Shown here: one piece after another, positions 17,801 through 28,008 of the stretch
Position numbering within the stretch: position 1 is the first letter of the stretch
Layout: each line of letters opens with the position of its first letter
Source: Gemmatimonadota bacterium
GTDB lineage: Bacteria; Gemmatimonadota; Gemmatimonadetes; Longimicrobiales; Gaopeijiaceae
NCBI GenBank assembly: GCA_040882465.1
Contig: JBBEBG010000018.1
Location: 56,611-120,610, forward strand
Direction: 5' to 3'
DNA: 64,000 nucleotides
Program-made: the position numbers and the translations under genes
Notes under the pieces: model-generated
Told to the model about the DNA's origin: nothing
What the model saw: the letters and a program-made list of their open reading frames with translations, nothing else
The model's database searches: none

Positions 17801-20800
17801 CCCTCTCTACGTCTCGACGGTGGACTCGGGAAATCTTTCCGCGGCCTTCCTCGTCACCCGCGAAGCGCTTCTGGAGACGCGGCACATTCCCGTGCTGGGC
17901 CCGCACCGCACCGACGGCCTTGGGGACAGTTGCCAGGTCGTCTCCGAGATCCTGCGCGGGATGAGGGGGGATGGGGCGGCGCAGGCCCTTGCGATCGAGG
18001 TGGAGGCCCTGGCCACCTGGGTGCGCCGTCGCCTCACGGGAGCGTGGGCCGAAGGATTCCGGGCTTACCTGAGCGCCCTCGAGGAGCTCCGGGATGTGGA
18101 AATCCCCAAAGTGGAGGGGCACTTCCTCGACATCCGAGAAGGGGGTGAAGATCCCGCGTACTCCGAGCGCTGGGGAAGCGTTCACGCCTGGCTCGGACAT
18201 CTGAGGAATGACGCCGAGCAGGGGATCGCCGAGGTCCTCCTCCTCTTTCCCTGGCTTGAGCGCAGCCGTCGCGAGTCGCCCGAAGGGTTGGAGCTCCATC
18301 GCCGGATCGTCCCCGAGCGGGGGAGGATTCCGTCCCTGGCCCGCCTCGTCCTCGTTCTCGAGAGGGAAGTGGCAAGGCCGCGAGTCGCGGCGGTCGCCTC
18401 GGGGACCGGGGGACTGGAGGAGGACGGGCTCCGTGCAGGGATCGAAAGCGCCCTCGAGGCGGCTCGGCTCCTGCTCGAGGACGTCTCCCGGCTGGCGGAC
18501 ACACTCGACGATTGGTTCCGGGAGATGGATTTCAGCTTCCTCTACGACCGGCGCCGCGAGCTCTTCCGCATCGGGTTTTCCGTCTCCGGCGGTGAGTTGG
18601 ATCCGAACCACTACGATCTTCTCGCCTCCGAGGCGCGGATCGCGAGCGCGATCGCGATCGCGAAGGGGGAGGCGCCGCCCGCCCACTGGCTGCACTTGGG
18701 GCGTCCCTTCGCCTGGACCGACCGCGGGCCGATTCTCGTCTCCTGGGCCGGGACGATGTTCGAATACCTCATGCCCTCCCTCTTTCTCCAGATGCCTCCC
18801 GAGACGGTCCTCGAGGAAGCGTGCCGGCGGGCGGTGGACGTCCAGGTGGACTACGGAAAGTCGGAACGGGTGCCCTGGGGAATCTCGGAGTCGGGCTACC
18901 ACGTGCTGAGCGCCGAGGGGCACTACCAGTATCGGGCCTTCGGCGTCCCCACTCTGGGACTCCGGAGAAATGCGGGCACCCGACTCGTCGTGGCCCCGTA
19001 CGCCTCGCTCATGGCGGTGTCGCTCGCGCCCGGCGCCGTGCGCCGAAACCTCGACTTCCTCGAGCGACTGGACGGCATCGGACCGTGGGGGCCTTACGAA
19101 GCGCTCGACTTCGGGCGGGGCGCAGAGTGGAAGTACGAGCCGCGCGTCGTCCGGTCCTACATGAGCCATCATCATGGGATGATCATGGCGGCGCTCGGGA
19201 ACCACCTGACCGGTCACCGGATCGTCGACCGTTTCCATCGCGATCCGCGGATCAGCACGGTCGAGCCCTACCTCTTCGAACGGATTCCCTGGCGCCGGGC
19301 GGTGGAACGCAAGTGGGTGGACCGCAGCGTTCCGGTGCTCGCCGGCAGCCTGGGTGCCGGGATCAAGAGCTGGTTCCCGGCCCCCGACGCCGTTCCCGCG
19401 CCCGTCCATCACCTGGTGAGCGGGGATCTCGTCGTATCCATGGGCCCCGATGGTCGCGGGGGGAGCCGGTGGGGCGAATGGTCGGTCGTTCGGGGAGGGG
19501 TCGGGGACGGACAACCCGAAGGAGGGCCGGACGTCATTCTCTTCGATCGGAACAGCGAGGAGAGTTGGCGGCCCCTTCCCGATCCCATGGCGCCTCCCTC
19601 CGATGACCAGCAGCTTCTCTTCGAGCCGCACCGCGCCGAGTTCATGCGGAAGTCGCGCGGGATCCGCACGCGGTTGAGTGTCCTCCTTCCCCCCGTTCCC
19701 GGGGTCGAAGTCCGACGCCTCGTCCTCTCGAACGAGTCTCCGCGTCCCCGATTCCTTCGGCTCGCGATTTCCGCGGAAGTGGCGCTGGCCCCCCTCGCGG
19801 ATGACCTTCGGCACCCGGCCTTTCAGAAGCTCTTCGTGCGCGCGCTCCCACTCCCGGGCGGCGAAGGGGTTCTCTTCGAGCGGCGCCCGAGGGAAGAGGG
19901 CGAACGTCCGCCCGTTCTGCTCGTGGCGATCCTGGGTTCGGCCGGCGGGTCGCCCCCGATCCAGTGGGGGACAGGGAGGGACGTCTTCTTAGGGCGTGGC
20001 GGGAGCCGGACCCGGCCGATGGGTCTTCTCGATCCTCACCGCCTCGTGTCTCCCACGCGCCCGCACCATCCGCTCGACCCGATGGCCTCGGCGGTGCTCG
20101 ACCTCGATCTTCTCCCCTGGGGTGACTTCTCCCTGACCCTCCTCCTCGCCGTGGGACCCGACCGCGGGACGGTGATTCAGAACGCGTCGGAGCTTCGGTC
20201 GCCACGGCGCCGCGAGTGGGCCCGCATCCAGTCGCGCGCCCGCGCCGAAGGAGAGCTTGTCCGCCTCGGCGCGGACGCCAACGACCCGGCCGTCTGGAGC
20301 GAGCTCCTCGCCCACATCCTCCGCCCGCGGGCGATGCACGCTCCGGGGGCCGGGACTGACGGGACGCTGGATCTCCGCCAATCGTCGCTCTGGCGTTGGG
20401 GGATTTCCGGGGACCTTCCTTTCATCCTCGTCGAGGGCGAAGCGGGCGAGGGGGCTGCCGTCCTCACCGAGCTCGTGCGCGCGCAGCGGTGGTGGAGCGC
20501 CCGCGGACTGAAGGTGGACCTCGTCGTCACGGGGCGAGGCGTCGGGGCGTACCAGGATCTTCTGCGCGACCGTGTCCGCGTTCTCCTCTCCGAGGTCGGA
20601 GCCGAACATGCGCTGGGCCGCCCAGGGGGAATCCACATCGTGCGGATGGAGGATCTCGGATCCGAAGAACAGTTGCGACTTCGGACGCTCGCGGCATTTC
20701 AGGTGGACACGACCGGACACACGCTCGAGAGCCAGGTCGCCGCCTGGAGACACTCCCGCGCTCCTCTACCGAAACTGGCCGGCACCCTCTTTGAGGAGCG

Positions 20801-23321
20801 CGCGCCGCTCTCCCATCCGGAAAAAGGCGGCGTAACGCCGGCGCTCCTCGACCGGGCGTCACCGATTGAGAGCCTCACGGCGCCCTCGGGACTCGGTGGA
20901 TTCGATCCTGCGTCGGGGGACTACGTTATCCGGCTGAAGCCCGGCGAGACGACGCCGGCGCCCTGGGTCAACCTGATCGCGCGGGATCGCATCGGCTTCC
21001 TCGTGACCGAGTCCGGCGGGAGCTTCACCTGGACCGAGGACGCGGGGGAATTCCGCTTGACGCCCTGGCACAACGATCCCGTCTTGGGAATGGTCGGTGA
21101 GGTTCTCTACCTGCGCGACGAGGAGGACGGCCGCGTCTGGACGCCGGGCCCCGGTCCCCTGGGTCTCGACCGGCCACATCGCGTCCGTCACGGTTGGGGG
21201 CGCACGACCCTTTCCGCCACGGCGGGTGGCCTTTCCGAGGAGGTCACCTGGTTCCTCCATCCCACCTTGCCGGCCAAGGTGGTGCGCCTGCGTCTCGAAA
21301 ACAGCGACCCCCGCCCCCGGCGCTTCTCCGCGACCTTTTTCGTGGACTGGGTGCTCGGCCCTCACCCGATCGCGTCGGCGGGGCGGCTCCAAGTGCGCTT
21401 CGACTCCGACCGCGCGGCCGTCGTCGCGAGGAATCCTTATTCGCTCAAGTTTCCGGACCGGGTCGCATTCCTCGCCTCCGACTGGCCCCCCGACGGGATG
21501 GCCACGGATCGCGAGGAGTTCCTCGGTTCGGCCGGGCCCCTGGATCAGGTGCCGGTAGGCCTCCGGCAAATCCTTCCCGGCGAGCGCGCGGTCCCCGACG
21601 GGCGTCCGTGCGGAGTTCTCAGGAAGGAGATTGTCCTCGGTCCCGGTGGCCACGCTGAGCTCTCCTTCTTCCTGGGCGCGGTGGAGAGCCAGGACCAACT
21701 CGATGCCGTGCTGAACGCGCTGCGCTCGGAACGCGGGGGGGAGGATCTCGCCGAGGCCGGCTCGCGGAAGTGGCGGGAGTACCTCGGGAGGGTGCGCGTG
21801 CGCACGCCGGATGCGGCCCTCGATCAGCTCCTCAACGGCTGGCTTCCCTATCAGACGCTCACCTCCCGTCTCCGCGGGCGCACGGGGTTCTACCAGTCGG
21901 GGGGGGCGTTCGGTTTTCGCGACCAGCTCCAGGACGTGTATACTCTCCTTCCCCTCGATCCGGGCCTCGCGGCGGAGCACCTGGAGGGAGCCGCGCGAAG
22001 GCAGTTCCTGGAGGGCGACGTCCTGCACTGGTGGCATCCCGGCACCCTTCGCGGAGTGCGGACGCGCTGCTCGGACGACCTCCTCTGGCTCCCCTGGGTC
22101 CTGGCGCACACCATCCGTTGGACGGGGGACGAAACTCTCCTGGATCGAAAGGTCCCCTATCTGGCCGGTCCGGTCCTTTCCGCGGACGCGAACGAGAACT
22201 ACGACCTCTTCGCCGCGTCGGATGTCCAGGAATCCCTCTGGGAACACGGGCTGCGCGCCGTCGGGCGAGTGGCGCAGCTCCGGTCGCCTCGCGGGCTTCC
22301 GCTGATAGGCACGGGCGATTGGAACGACGGCATGGATCGGGTGGGCGAAGAAGGACGGGGAGAGAGCATCTGGCTCGGGTGGTTCTTTGTGGATACCTGC
22401 CGGCTACTGACCTCCATCGCGCGGAGCCGGTGCGAGGAGCGCACGGCCCTCCGGCTCGAGGAGTGGGGCGACCAGGTGCGCGACGCGATCGAGACGCACG
22501 GATGGGACGGCGCGTGGTACCGCCGGGCCTTCTTCGATGACGGGAGGCCACTCGGCTCCCGCGAGTCTCGCGAAGCGCGCATCGATTCAATCGCACAGTC
22601 CTGGGGTGTGATCTCGGGAGCCGCCGACCGGGGGCGTGCGCTCATCGCGCTCGATTCGGCGTGGCGGGAGCTCGTACGGGAAGGCGACGGAGTCGTCCTC
22701 CTCCTCACGCCGCCGTTTTCCGGGGCGGGGCCCGATCCGGGGTACATCGCCGCGTACCCTCCTGGCGTGCGCGAAAACGGGGGACAATACACCCACGCGG
22801 CCGCCTGGCTCGTGCGCGCCTTCGCCAGCGTCGGCGACGGTGAGCGAGCGGGCGCCCTCCTCCGGCTCCTCTTGCCGACCCGCCATGCCGAAGGGGTCGA
22901 GGGGACGCGACGTTATCGCGTCGAGCCGTATGTCATCGCGGCCGACGTCTACGGCGCCGAGCCCCACGTCGGGCGGGGCGGGTGGACCTGGTATACCGGG
23001 TCTGCCGGCTGGATCTGGCGGGTGGCCCTCGAGGACGTGCTCGGGATTCGCCGGGAAGGGCGGTACCTTTCGGTGGATCCGTGTATTCCGGTGGGGTGGG
23101 GCGAATTCGAAGTCGAGATCCAGATCGAGGGGGTCATGGTGGCGGTCCGCGTTCGCAATCCGGACGGTGTTTCCCGGGGCGTGCGAAGCTGCATCGTGGG
23201 AGGGAGGGGAGTGGACCATCTGAAGATCCCGCTTCCCACGGGTGCCGAGTCGGATGCGGAAACCCGGGACGCGGGGTCCCCCTTCGTGGTCGAGGTGACG
23301 CTCGGAGCGAACGCGCCGTGA
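14835..23321 (+). CDS. Cyclic beta-1,2-glucan synthase-like protein (GT84/glycoamylase/GH94, NdvB type)
   Basis: A single 2,828-residue open frame with the three-part layout of NdvB/Cgs. The N-terminal part carries the membrane GT84 module: hydrophobic clusters at about 297-345, 700-740 and 830-865, the nucleotide-sugar DxD in [10 protein letters not shown] (about 510) and HRWIRGDW (about 657-663). The centre holds the glycoamylase-like domain, with [20 protein letters not shown] near 978. The C-terminal third is a GH94-type phosphorylase domain with [13 protein letters not shown] near 2,492, containing the catalytic Asp of the family. In rhizobia such enzymes make and size cyclic beta-1,2-glucans in the periplasm; the product here is inferred. 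An upstream Usp gene and a downstream 4-bp overlap with the B12-domain gene set its context. Confidence 0.9.
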   Translation: MTSLLSDASRRDGHQLATRHVLGPSTLRTREIRRRLRTLDREFSRVFRRTRDELSKDTAVRVAPGGRIWLLENDFIIAEALEELEGALPKGFVDRLPGLRHPEPLRGKTRAEVLAQEIVRREGGRVEVEEILLFLEGYQEVRPLRLAELWALPSFLRLALLDDLIGQVSGEDGRVEVGPYILSLRTLAGEDWRDVVEALSRVEAVLREDPSGVYPAMDFRTRDRYRREIERVGTRAKLEEELVARQVLECARARATEDREGHVGYYLVDEGRADLLHELGIKRPWNGVPSSRRRWLGWAYFGGMALVTVAFLAVLWAIAPPTWPRIVALAIGLIPGLGLAVSLANRVAGQLSAPRPLPRLDVRRGIPERFRTVVAVPVLLSSREEVDDLLHTLESNYQANSDPAFTFALLSDFSDAKSKRVEHDDALISYAAGGIRALNERYGTKGSGPFLLLHRPRRWNPSEGVWMGWERKRGKLTELNLLLLGRPSELWVVEGSPARLEGNPFVLTLDADTRLPRSAAARLVGTLAHPLNRPESGTGGRVLRGYSVLQPRIEILPDAEGGTLFSRVSGGIQGLDLYAHAAFDVYQDLFDVGIFAGKGIYDVRAFEGSLAGRTPENSLLSHDLFEGAHGRAGLVSDLILLEDFPGHLLTHARRAHRWIRGDWQILPWLFPRVPGERGEKLRNRLPFLSWWMIFDNLRRSLQPAALLLLLVLGWAVFPARATVWTLLLVAMVGLPFLTGSVDATFRFVRQFPRRADFEAEGRALVRALGRWILDLTLLPFEAWNASDAIVRALHRMWVTRRGLLEWTSAAATARSIGRADSVGFMVKHVRGGPILGLASGTVLLLLPGAVAPAALPLLALWVLSPLVAHQVSKQRGPLREPRGEFPRARARSLARRVWGYYERFQGPENHWLAPDHFQEDPGGEIARRTSPTNVGMAMVAAVTAWDLGFIGTAGFVTRIRNTIDGLGRLQRYRGHFLNWYDTSNLEPLHPLYVSTVDSGNLSAAFLVTREALLETRHIPVLGPHRTDGLGDSCQVVSEILRGMRGDGAAQALAIEVEALATWVRRRLTGAWAEGFRAYLSALEELRDVEIPKVEGHFLDIREGGEDPAYSERWGSVHAWLGHLRNDAEQGIAEVLLLFPWLERSRRESPEGLELHRRIVPERGRIPSLARLVLVLEREVARPRVAAVASGTGGLEEDGLRAGIESALEAARLLLEDVSRLADTLDDWFREMDFSFLYDRRRELFRIGFSVSGGELDPNHYDLLASEARIASAIAIAKGEAPPAHWLHLGRPFAWTDRGPILVSWAGTMFEYLMPSLFLQMPPETVLEEACRRAVDVQVDYGKSERVPWGISESGYHVLSAEGHYQYRAFGVPTLGLRRNAGTRLVVAPYASLMAVSLAPGAVRRNLDFLERLDGIGPWGPYEALDFGRGAEWKYEPRVVRSYMSHHHGMIMAALGNHLTGHRIVDRFHRDPRISTVEPYLFERIPWRRAVERKWVDRSVPVLAGSLGAGIKSWFPAPDAVPAPVHHLVSGDLVVSMGPDGRGGSRWGEWSVVRGGVGDGQPEGGPDVILFDRNSEESWRPLPDPMAPPSDDQQLLFEPHRAEFMRKSRGIRTRLSVLLPPVPGVEVRRLVLSNESPRPRFLRLAISAEVALAPLADDLRHPAFQKLFVRALPLPGGEGVLFERRPREEGERPPVLLVAILGSAGGSPPIQWGTGRDVFLGRGGSRTRPMGLLDPHRLVSPTRPHHPLDPMASAVLDLDLLPWGDFSLTLLLAVGPDRGTVIQNASELRSPRRREWARIQSRARAEGELVRLGADANDPAVWSELLAHILRPRAMHAPGAGTDGTLDLRQSSLWRWGISGDLPFILVEGEAGEGAAVLTELVRAQRWWSARGLKVDLVVTGRGVGAYQDLLRDRVRVLLSEVGAEHALGRPGGIHIVRMEDLGSEEQLRLRTLAAFQVDTTGHTLESQVAAWRHSRAPLPKLAGTLFEERAPLSHPEKGGVTPALLDRASPIESLTAPSGLGGFDPASGDYVIRLKPGETTPAPWVNLIARDRIGFLVTESGGSFTWTEDAGEFRLTPWHNDPVLGMVGEVLYLRDEEDGRVWTPGPGPLGLDRPHRVRHGWGRTTLSATAGGLSEEVTWFLHPTLPAKVVRLRLENSDPRPRRFSATFFVDWVLGPHPIASAGRLQVRFDSDRAAVVARNPYSLKFPDRVAFLASDWPPDGMATDREEFLGSAGPLDQVPVGLRQILPGERAVPDGRPCGVLRKEIVLGPGGHAELSFFLGAVESQDQLDAVLNALRSERGGEDLAEAGSRKWREYLGRVRVRTPDAALDQLLNGWLPYQTLTSRLRGRTGFYQSGGAFGFRDQLQDVYTLLPLDPGLAAEHLEGAARRQFLEGDVLHWWHPGTLRGVRTRCSDDLLWLPWVLAHTIRWTGDETLLDRKVPYLAGPVLSADANENYDLFAASDVQESLWEHGLRAVGRVAQLRSPRGLPLIGTGDWNDGMDRVGEEGRGESIWLGWFFVDTCRLLTSIARSRCEERTALRLEEWGDQVRDAIETHGWDGAWYRRAFFDDGRPLGSRESREARIDSIAQSWGVISGAADRGRALIALDSAWRELVREGDGVVLLLTPPFSGAGPDPGYIAAYPPGVRENGGQYTHAAAWLVRAFASVGDGERAGALLRLLLPTRHAEGVEGTRRYRVEPYVIAADVYGAEPHVGRGGWTWYTGSAGWIWRVALEDVLGIRREGRYLSVDPCIPVGWGEFEVEIQIEGVMVAVRVRNPDGVSRGVRSCIVGGRGVDHLKIPLPTGAESDAETRDAGSPFVVEVTLGANAP

Positions 23322-23734
23322 GCGCCGAGGTCCACAGGATCCGCGTTTTGGTCGCCAAGCCGGGGCTCGACGGTCACGACCGGGGCGCCCGCGTGATCGC
23401 GGCCGCCTTTCGCGATGCGGGCTTCGAAGTGATTTACACCGGGCTGCACCAGACGCCGGAGATGATCGTAACCGCCGCCCTCCAGGAAGACGTGGACGTG
23501 GTCGCTCTCTCGGTTCTCTCCGGTGCGCACATGACCCTTTTCCCCAAGGTGAAGACGCTCCTCGACGAAGCGGGGAGGAGCGACGTTCTCCTCACTGGGG
23601 GCGGCATCATTCCCGACGCGGACGCCGCCGCGCTTCATGCGGCGGGAGTGGGTCGGCTCTTCGGTCCGGGAAGCCCGACCGGCGAGGCGGTCGCCTACAT
23701 CCGGGAGTGGCTCGCGGGGCACCGGGGCGCATGA
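23318..23734 (+). CDS. Stand-alone cobalamin-binding domain (methylmalonyl-CoA mutase small-subunit type)
   Basis: This 138-residue protein matches the C-terminal B12-binding domain of methylmalonyl-CoA mutase and related acyl-CoA mutases. It has [15 protein letters not shown] with the cobalt-ligating His at about residue 20 (DxHxxG), [12 protein letters not shown], the SVLSGAHM segment (SxL) and [10 protein letters not shown]. Archaea and some bacteria encode this domain separately from the catalytic subunit. The GTG start overlaps the preceding stop (GTGA); the frame is also open upstream but that part is a shadow. MeaB is encoded on the same strand about 9.7 kb upstream, but no catalytic subunit is seen. 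Confidence 0.9.
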   Translation: MSAEVHRIRVLVAKPGLDGHDRGARVIAAAFRDAGFEVIYTGLHQTPEMIVTAALQEDVDVVALSVLSGAHMTLFPKVKTLLDEAGRSDVLLTGGGIIPDADAAALHAAGVGRLFGPGSPTGEAVAYIREWLAGHRGA

Positions 23735-23946
23735 CGCCGCGCCTCTTCCTCGACCGGCGCCGAAGCGGCGAACCCGCACAGCTGTTGGACTGGAAGGTTC
23801 GCATCTTCGCGATCGGAGCCGGACTTGCTCTCGGGGGTATGATCCTCGACATCGGGTGGTTGGTGACCTCGGCGATCGTTGTGCTCCTCGCCGGATTCGC
23901 CCTGCGGTTCCTCCCATCCGAGGTGCAAGAAGAGGAGTCCGATTGA
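23731..23946 (+). CDS. Small two-helix membrane protein, unknown
   Basis: A 71-residue protein starting at an ATG that overlaps the stop of the B12-domain gene (ATGA). A short basic N-terminus is followed by two hydrophobic helices (about 21-37 and 42-59) and an acidic tail. It is not recognised. The tight coupling to the gene before it and the 25 bp to the HPF-CSD gene after it argue that it is translated. Confidence 0.6.
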   Translation: MTPRLFLDRRRSGEPAQLLDWKVRIFAIGAGLALGGMILDIGWLVTSAIVVLLAGFALRFLPSEVQEEESD

Positions 23947-23970
23947 ACCCACCGACGGATCGAGGCCGCG

Positions 23971-24516
23971 ATGCAAGTCCCTCCCGAGATCGTTTTCCGC
24001 GACGTTTCCCGCACCCCCGCTGTGGACCGGGCCATCGAAGATGGGATCGCCCAGCTCGAGGAAATACATGACCGGATCATGGCCTGCCGCATCGCCGCGG
24101 AGCTTCCCCACAAGCGGCACCGCAACGGGAACCAGTACCGGGTTCGAGTGGATCTGACGATCCCCGGAGCCGAGATCGTCGTCAGCCGCCTTCCCCCTGA
24201 CGATGAGACCAACGATGACATCGTCGTCGCCATCGCCGAAGCCTTCGACACGACACGCGCTCGGCTCCTCGAACACGAACGGAAGCGTCGGGGCGGCCTG
24301 AAGCCGGCCGAGCCCCCTCCTCGAGGAAAGGTGGCGAAGTTATTTCCCGGCGAGGGGTACGGTTTCGTCGAATCGGTGGATGGGCGGGAGCTCTATTTCC
24401 ACGAGAACGCCGTGCAAGGGAAGGGATTCGCCGCCCTGGAGCTCGGTCAGGCGGTCCGATTCACGGAGGAGCTGGGGGACAAGGGGCCGCAGGCCATCGT
24501 GGTCATCCCTTCCTGA
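23971..24516 (+). CDS. HPF/RaiA-type ribosome-associated protein fused to a cold-shock domain
   Basis: A 181-residue fusion. Residues 1-95 resemble the HPF/RaiA fold (PEIVFRDVSRTPAVDRAIEDGI, then YRVRVDLTIPGAEIVVSR). Residues 117-180 form a cold-shock/OB domain with GKVAKLFPGEGYGFVESVDG and LYFHENAV, keeping the GYGF and FxH RNA-binding features. HPF proteins bind the 30S decoding region and store ribosomes as inactive dimers; the CSD tail is a known variation and replaces the usual dimerising C-terminus. GAGG lies 4 nt before the ATG. Confidence 0.85.
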   Translation: MQVPPEIVFRDVSRTPAVDRAIEDGIAQLEEIHDRIMACRIAAELPHKRHRNGNQYRVRVDLTIPGAEIVVSRLPPDDETNDDIVVAIAEAFDTTRARLLEHERKRRGGLKPAEPPPRGKVAKLFPGEGYGFVESVDGRELYFHENAVQGKGFAALELGQAVRFTEELGDKGPQAIVVIPS

Positions 24517-24576
24517 GCGGCTCTCCCTGGAAGGCCCACTTTTTTCTCCCCGCGTAGATCCCGAGGACCGGGCGGG

Positions 24577-24603
24577 CCCGCCAGTGGCGGCGCCACGGGC
24601 GGG
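24577..24603. terminator. Hairpin between convergent HPF-CSD and cimA genes
   Basis: CCCGCCaGTGGC (24577-24588) pairs with GCCACgGGCGGG (24592-24603) around a 3-nt loop with one mismatch. It directly abuts the cimA stop codon. A run of six T occurs at 24538-24543. A bidirectional terminator role is plausible. Confidence 0.4.
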
Positions 24604-26175
24604 TCACTTCTGTCGTCTGACGAGAAGCCCGTATTCGAGGCTGTCGGCGAGGGCCCGCCACGACGCATCGATGATGTTGGAGGACGCGCCGACCGTGATC
24701 CAGTCGCGCTCCTGGTCTCGCGTCTCGATCAGGACGCGGGTGATCGCGCCGGCCGCGTGCTCTCCGTCGAGGATCCTCACCTTGTAGTCCACGAGCTGGA
24801 AATCCGTGACTTCGGGGAAACGGGAGACGAGCGCCTTCCGGAGCGCGCCATCGAGGGCGTCTACCGGTCCCGTCCCCTCGGCGGCGGTGTGATAACGCTC
24901 CCCCTCGACTTCGACCTTCACCGTCGCCTCGGCGAAGGTTCCTCTCCCGTCTCGGTGCTCGACGACGACGGTGTAATCCACGAGGCGGAAGGGGGGCCGG
25001 TACTCCGTTCCATGGCGCCAGATCATGAGGGCCACCGACGCGTCGGCGGCCTCGAAGGAGAAGCCGCGCGCTTCGAGCACCTTGATCTCGTCGAGGACCG
25101 CGCCGATGTCCCCTCCTCCTCCGACCGTGACCGCCATCTCCTCCGCCTTGCTGAGGAGGTTGCCTCGGCCGCTCAGCTCGCTCACGACGACGCGCATCTG
25201 GTTTCCGACCATCGCAGGCTCGATGTGTTGGTAGGCACGCTCGTTCCTCCGCATGGCGGCGACGTGGATGCCCCCCTTGTGGGCGAAGGCGCTCCGGCCC
25301 ACGTAGGGGAGCCGTGGGTCCTCGGCCACATTCGCGATGTCCGCGACGAAGTGCGCGAGGTCGTGCAGCTGCTCCAGCCGACCTTCGGGAAGGGAGCGCT
25401 TCCCGAGCTTCAGCTCCAGGTCCGGGATGATCGAGCAGAGGTTCGCGTTTCCGCACCGCTCCCCGTACCCGTTGATCGTCCCCTGGATGTGCACCGCACC
25501 GGCCCGAACGGCCGCCAAGGAGTTCGCGACCGCGAGCTCGCAGTCGTTATGCGTGTGGATTCCGAGCTTCGCGCCCAGCTCCTTTCCCACCGTCCCCACC
25601 ACGGCTTCGACATCCCAGGGCATGGAGCCGCCGTTCGTGTCGCAGAGGACGAGGACGTCCGCGCCACCACGGAGAGCTGCCCGCAGAGTCTCGAGGGCGT
25701 AGGAGGGATCGCCGCGGAATCCATCGAAGAAGTGCTCGGCGTCGTAAACGACACGGCGCCCCGCGGAGGCGAGAAAGGCCACGCTCTCCTCGATCATCGC
25801 GAGGTTTTCGCCGCGACCGACCTGGAGGACCTCGTCCACATGGAGCGTCCAACTCTTCCCCACGACCGTGCATACCTTCGTCCCCGCCTCGACGAGGGCG
25901 CGCAGGTTCGCGTCGTCCTCGGGCGCGGTGTTCCGGCGGCGCGTCGAGCCGAAGGCGGCGATCACCGCGTGACTCCAATCCATGTCGCGCGCGCGCTCGA
26001 AGAACTCGACATCCTTCGGGTTGGACCCCGGCCACCCGCCTTCGATGACGTCGATTCCGAACTCGTCCAGCCGGCGGGCGATTCGGATCTTGTCCTCACC
26101 TGAGAGGGAGATTCCCTCGGTCTGCGCGCCGTCCCGGAGGGTCGTGTCGTAGATCTCGATCTTGTCCTTGGACAT
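24604..26175 (-). CDS. cimA: (R)-citramalate synthase
   Basis: DRE-TIM metallolyase that condenses pyruvate and acetyl-CoA to citramalate, a threonine-independent entry to isoleucine. The N-terminal catalytic barrel shows YDTTLRDGAQTEGISLS, IEGGWPGSNPKD, the LCDTNGGSMPW segment, GIHTHNDCELAVANSLAA (metal-binding HxH) and INGYGERCGNANL. The C-terminal LeuA regulatory domain (about 385-520) ends with ITVGASSNIIDASWRALADS, typical of the CimA/HomC clade and unlike LeuA. Length is 523 residues. GGAAGGA lies 5 nt before the ATG. Divergent from recQ. Confidence 0.92.
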   Translation of the reverse strand: MSKDKIEIYDTTLRDGAQTEGISLSGEDKIRIARRLDEFGIDVIEGGWPGSNPKDVEFFERARDMDWSHAVIAAFGSTRRRNTAPEDDANLRALVEAGTKVCTVVGKSWTLHVDEVLQVGRGENLAMIEESVAFLASAGRRVVYDAEHFFDGFRGDPSYALETLRAALRGGADVLVLCDTNGGSMPWDVEAVVGTVGKELGAKLGIHTHNDCELAVANSLAAVRAGAVHIQGTINGYGERCGNANLCSIIPDLELKLGKRSLPEGRLEQLHDLAHFVADIANVAEDPRLPYVGRSAFAHKGGIHVAAMRRNERAYQHIEPAMVGNQMRVVVSELSGRGNLLSKAEEMAVTVGGGGDIGAVLDEIKVLEARGFSFEAADASVALMIWRHGTEYRPPFRLVDYTVVVEHRDGRGTFAEATVKVEVEGERYHTAAEGTGPVDALDGALRKALVSRFPEVTDFQLVDYKVRILDGEHAAGAITRVLIETRDQERDWITVGASSNIIDASWRALADSLEYGLLVRRQK

Positions 26176-26302
26176 GCTGTCCTTCCTTCGAAGCTCGGGG
26201 GTACCCGGGCAACTTCACCAACCGGCCGCCGAGTGGGAAGCCCCAGGTAGGCTGGCATGCCTCGCCATCGCCTCGCCCCGGGGGAGCAGCGATCCATGGT
26301 GA

Positions 26303-27685
26303 ATGCCTTCCGCTCCGCCTCCCTCGGGGCCCCCGTCCCGCCGCCCGATCGCGGCCGGGGCCGATCCGGACGAGATCCTCCACCGCCACTTCGGGTATCC
26401 CGGCTTTCGCCCGGGGCAACGCGCGCTGGTGGACGCCGCCCTGTCCGGGCGCGACGCGCTCGGGATCCTCCCGACCGGGGGAGGGAAGAGCGTCTGTTAC
26501 CAGGTGCCCGCGCTGATGCTCCCCGGGCTCACTGTGGTCGTCTGCCCCCTCGTCTCTCTGATGGCGGACCAGGTGCGCCGTGCGCGCGACGCCGGAATGT
26601 GCGCGGAAGCCCTCCATGCGGGACTCCTCCCGGAGGAGCGTGAGCGGGTCGAGGCGGAGATCCGCGCCGGGGCACTTCACCTCCTCCTTCTCGCTCCGGA
26701 GCGCTTCCAGAGCGAACGATTTCGCGTCCTCCTTCCTCTCCTGCGGCCCTCCCTCCTTACCGTTGACGAAGCGCACTGTATATCCATGTGGGGACATGAT
26801 TTCCGTCCGTCATATCGCAAACTAGGTGAGGTACGGATGGCGCTCGGCGCGCCCGTACTCGCCCTCACCGCGACCGCCACGCCCCGGGTGCGCGCGGACA
26901 TCGAGCGCACGCTCGAGATGAGATCGCCCGTGCGGATCGTCGGAACCTTTGACCGGCCGAATCTCCACTGGGTCGTGCGCCGCGCCGAGCCCACGCGGAG
27001 GGGTTCGCGAAAGAGTGCCGGAGCCGGGCCGAAGGAGCGGGAGATCCACGACCTCCTCCTCCGCTTTCCGGGCGCCCGCCTCGTGTACGCTTCCACCCGC
27101 GGACGTGTCGAGTTGATCCGTGCTTCGCTGGCGCGTTTCGGAATCCGCGCCGAAGCCTATCATGCCGGACTCCCTCCGGAGGAGCGGGCGCGGGTGCAAT
27201 CCTTTTTTCTCACGCACTCGCGGCCGGTGGTCGTCGCGACCAATGCCTTCGGGATGGGAATCGATCGCCCCGACGTCCGCCTCGTGATCCACGACCAGCT
27301 CCCGGGGTCGCTCGAGGATTATTATCAGGAGGCTGGTCGCGCGGGGCGCGATGGGGGTCCCGCGGTCTGTCTCGCCTTTTTCGCTCGAGACGACGCGCGC
27401 GTCCATCGTCTTTTCCTCGACGCGACGCATCCTCCCCTCACTTCCCTCGGGGAGTACCGGCGCCTGGGAAGCGCGGAGGCCATTCGAGAACGACTCACCC
27501 GGCGGCGGAGCGGGCGCGAAAAACTCAGCGGCGTCGCCCGGTACGCGCGCACGCGGGCGTGCCGAAGATCCCTCCTTCTCGGCTGGTTCGGCGAGGTTCG
27601 GGAAGGGGGACCGTGCGGTGGGTGCGACCGGTGCGTAGGTTGGCCCGGCGTTCTCGAGCCCGCCCTCCACGCGGGAGGCAGGTGA
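26303..27685 (+). CDS. RecQ-family ATP-dependent DNA helicase, short form
   Basis: A 460-residue SF2 helicase. Motif 0/I: FGYPGFRPGQRALVDAAL and GILPTGGGKSVCYQVPAL. Motif II: TVDEAHCISMWGHDFRPSY (DEAH plus the RecQ aromatic loop). Motif III: LALTATATPRV. Motifs V/VI: VVVATNAFGMGIDRPDVR and YYQEAGRAGRDG. The Zn-binding segment is kept (the first Cys in ARTRACRR, then CGGCDRC), but the protein ends there: the winged-helix and HRDC domains of full-length RecQ are absent. The start lacks a good RBS, and the first 25 residues are unlikely to be conserved. RecQ unwinds DNA 3'-5' in recombination repair. Confidence 0.9.
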   Translation: MPSAPPPSGPPSRRPIAAGADPDEILHRHFGYPGFRPGQRALVDAALSGRDALGILPTGGGKSVCYQVPALMLPGLTVVVCPLVSLMADQVRRARDAGMCAEALHAGLLPEERERVEAEIRAGALHLLLLAPERFQSERFRVLLPLLRPSLLTVDEAHCISMWGHDFRPSYRKLGEVRMALGAPVLALTATATPRVRADIERTLEMRSPVRIVGTFDRPNLHWVVRRAEPTRRGSRKSAGAGPKEREIHDLLLRFPGARLVYASTRGRVELIRASLARFGIRAEAYHAGLPPEERARVQSFFLTHSRPVVVATNAFGMGIDRPDVRLVIHDQLPGSLEDYYQEAGRAGRDGGPAVCLAFFARDDARVHRLFLDATHPPLTSLGEYRRLGSAEAIRERLTRRRSGREKLSGVARYARTRACRRSLLLGWFGEVREGGPCGGCDRCVGWPGVLEPALHAGGR

Positions 27686-28008
27686 ACCGGGTCCCGGTAC
27701 GCCTCCGCTTCCCGCACGGAAACATCGAGGGAGCCTGGGACCGGCCTTCGGGGTAGCAAAACAATCGTTGCGAATGTTAGGAATCCCGGCCATGGGCCGG
27801 ATGACGATATCCTGCCGTTTTGGCAGTCATTGAAGGGTGGGCGAAGGAAGGCAAAGGGACGACTGCGGGCGTGGGCGGAATCTCGCCGGGCCGCCGAACG
27901 GCCGTCTCCGGTGTGTCCGGCGCGTTGCCGGCGCAGGGGAGCGGCGTGCGGGTGGAGCGGTGCGGAACCGATCTCCGGCCTCCGGGAAATTCGGGAGAAT
28001 AAGGCTAC
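27686..28008 (+). other. 323-bp gap between recQ and the RNase G/E gene
   Basis: No gene was recognised here. A short palindrome CCGGCC-ATG-GGCCGG lies near 27788-27802. The last 170 bp are GC-rich and probably form the 5' leader of the ribonuclease mRNA; in other bacteria RNase E controls its own leader, but no specific element can be identified here. Confidence 0.3.

Noticed and set aside
17367..19814. 815-codon minus-strand frame opposite the glucan-synthase gene
   Set aside because: It lies wholly inside a gene with clear GT84/GH94 motifs and has the composition of an antisense shadow in high-GC DNA.
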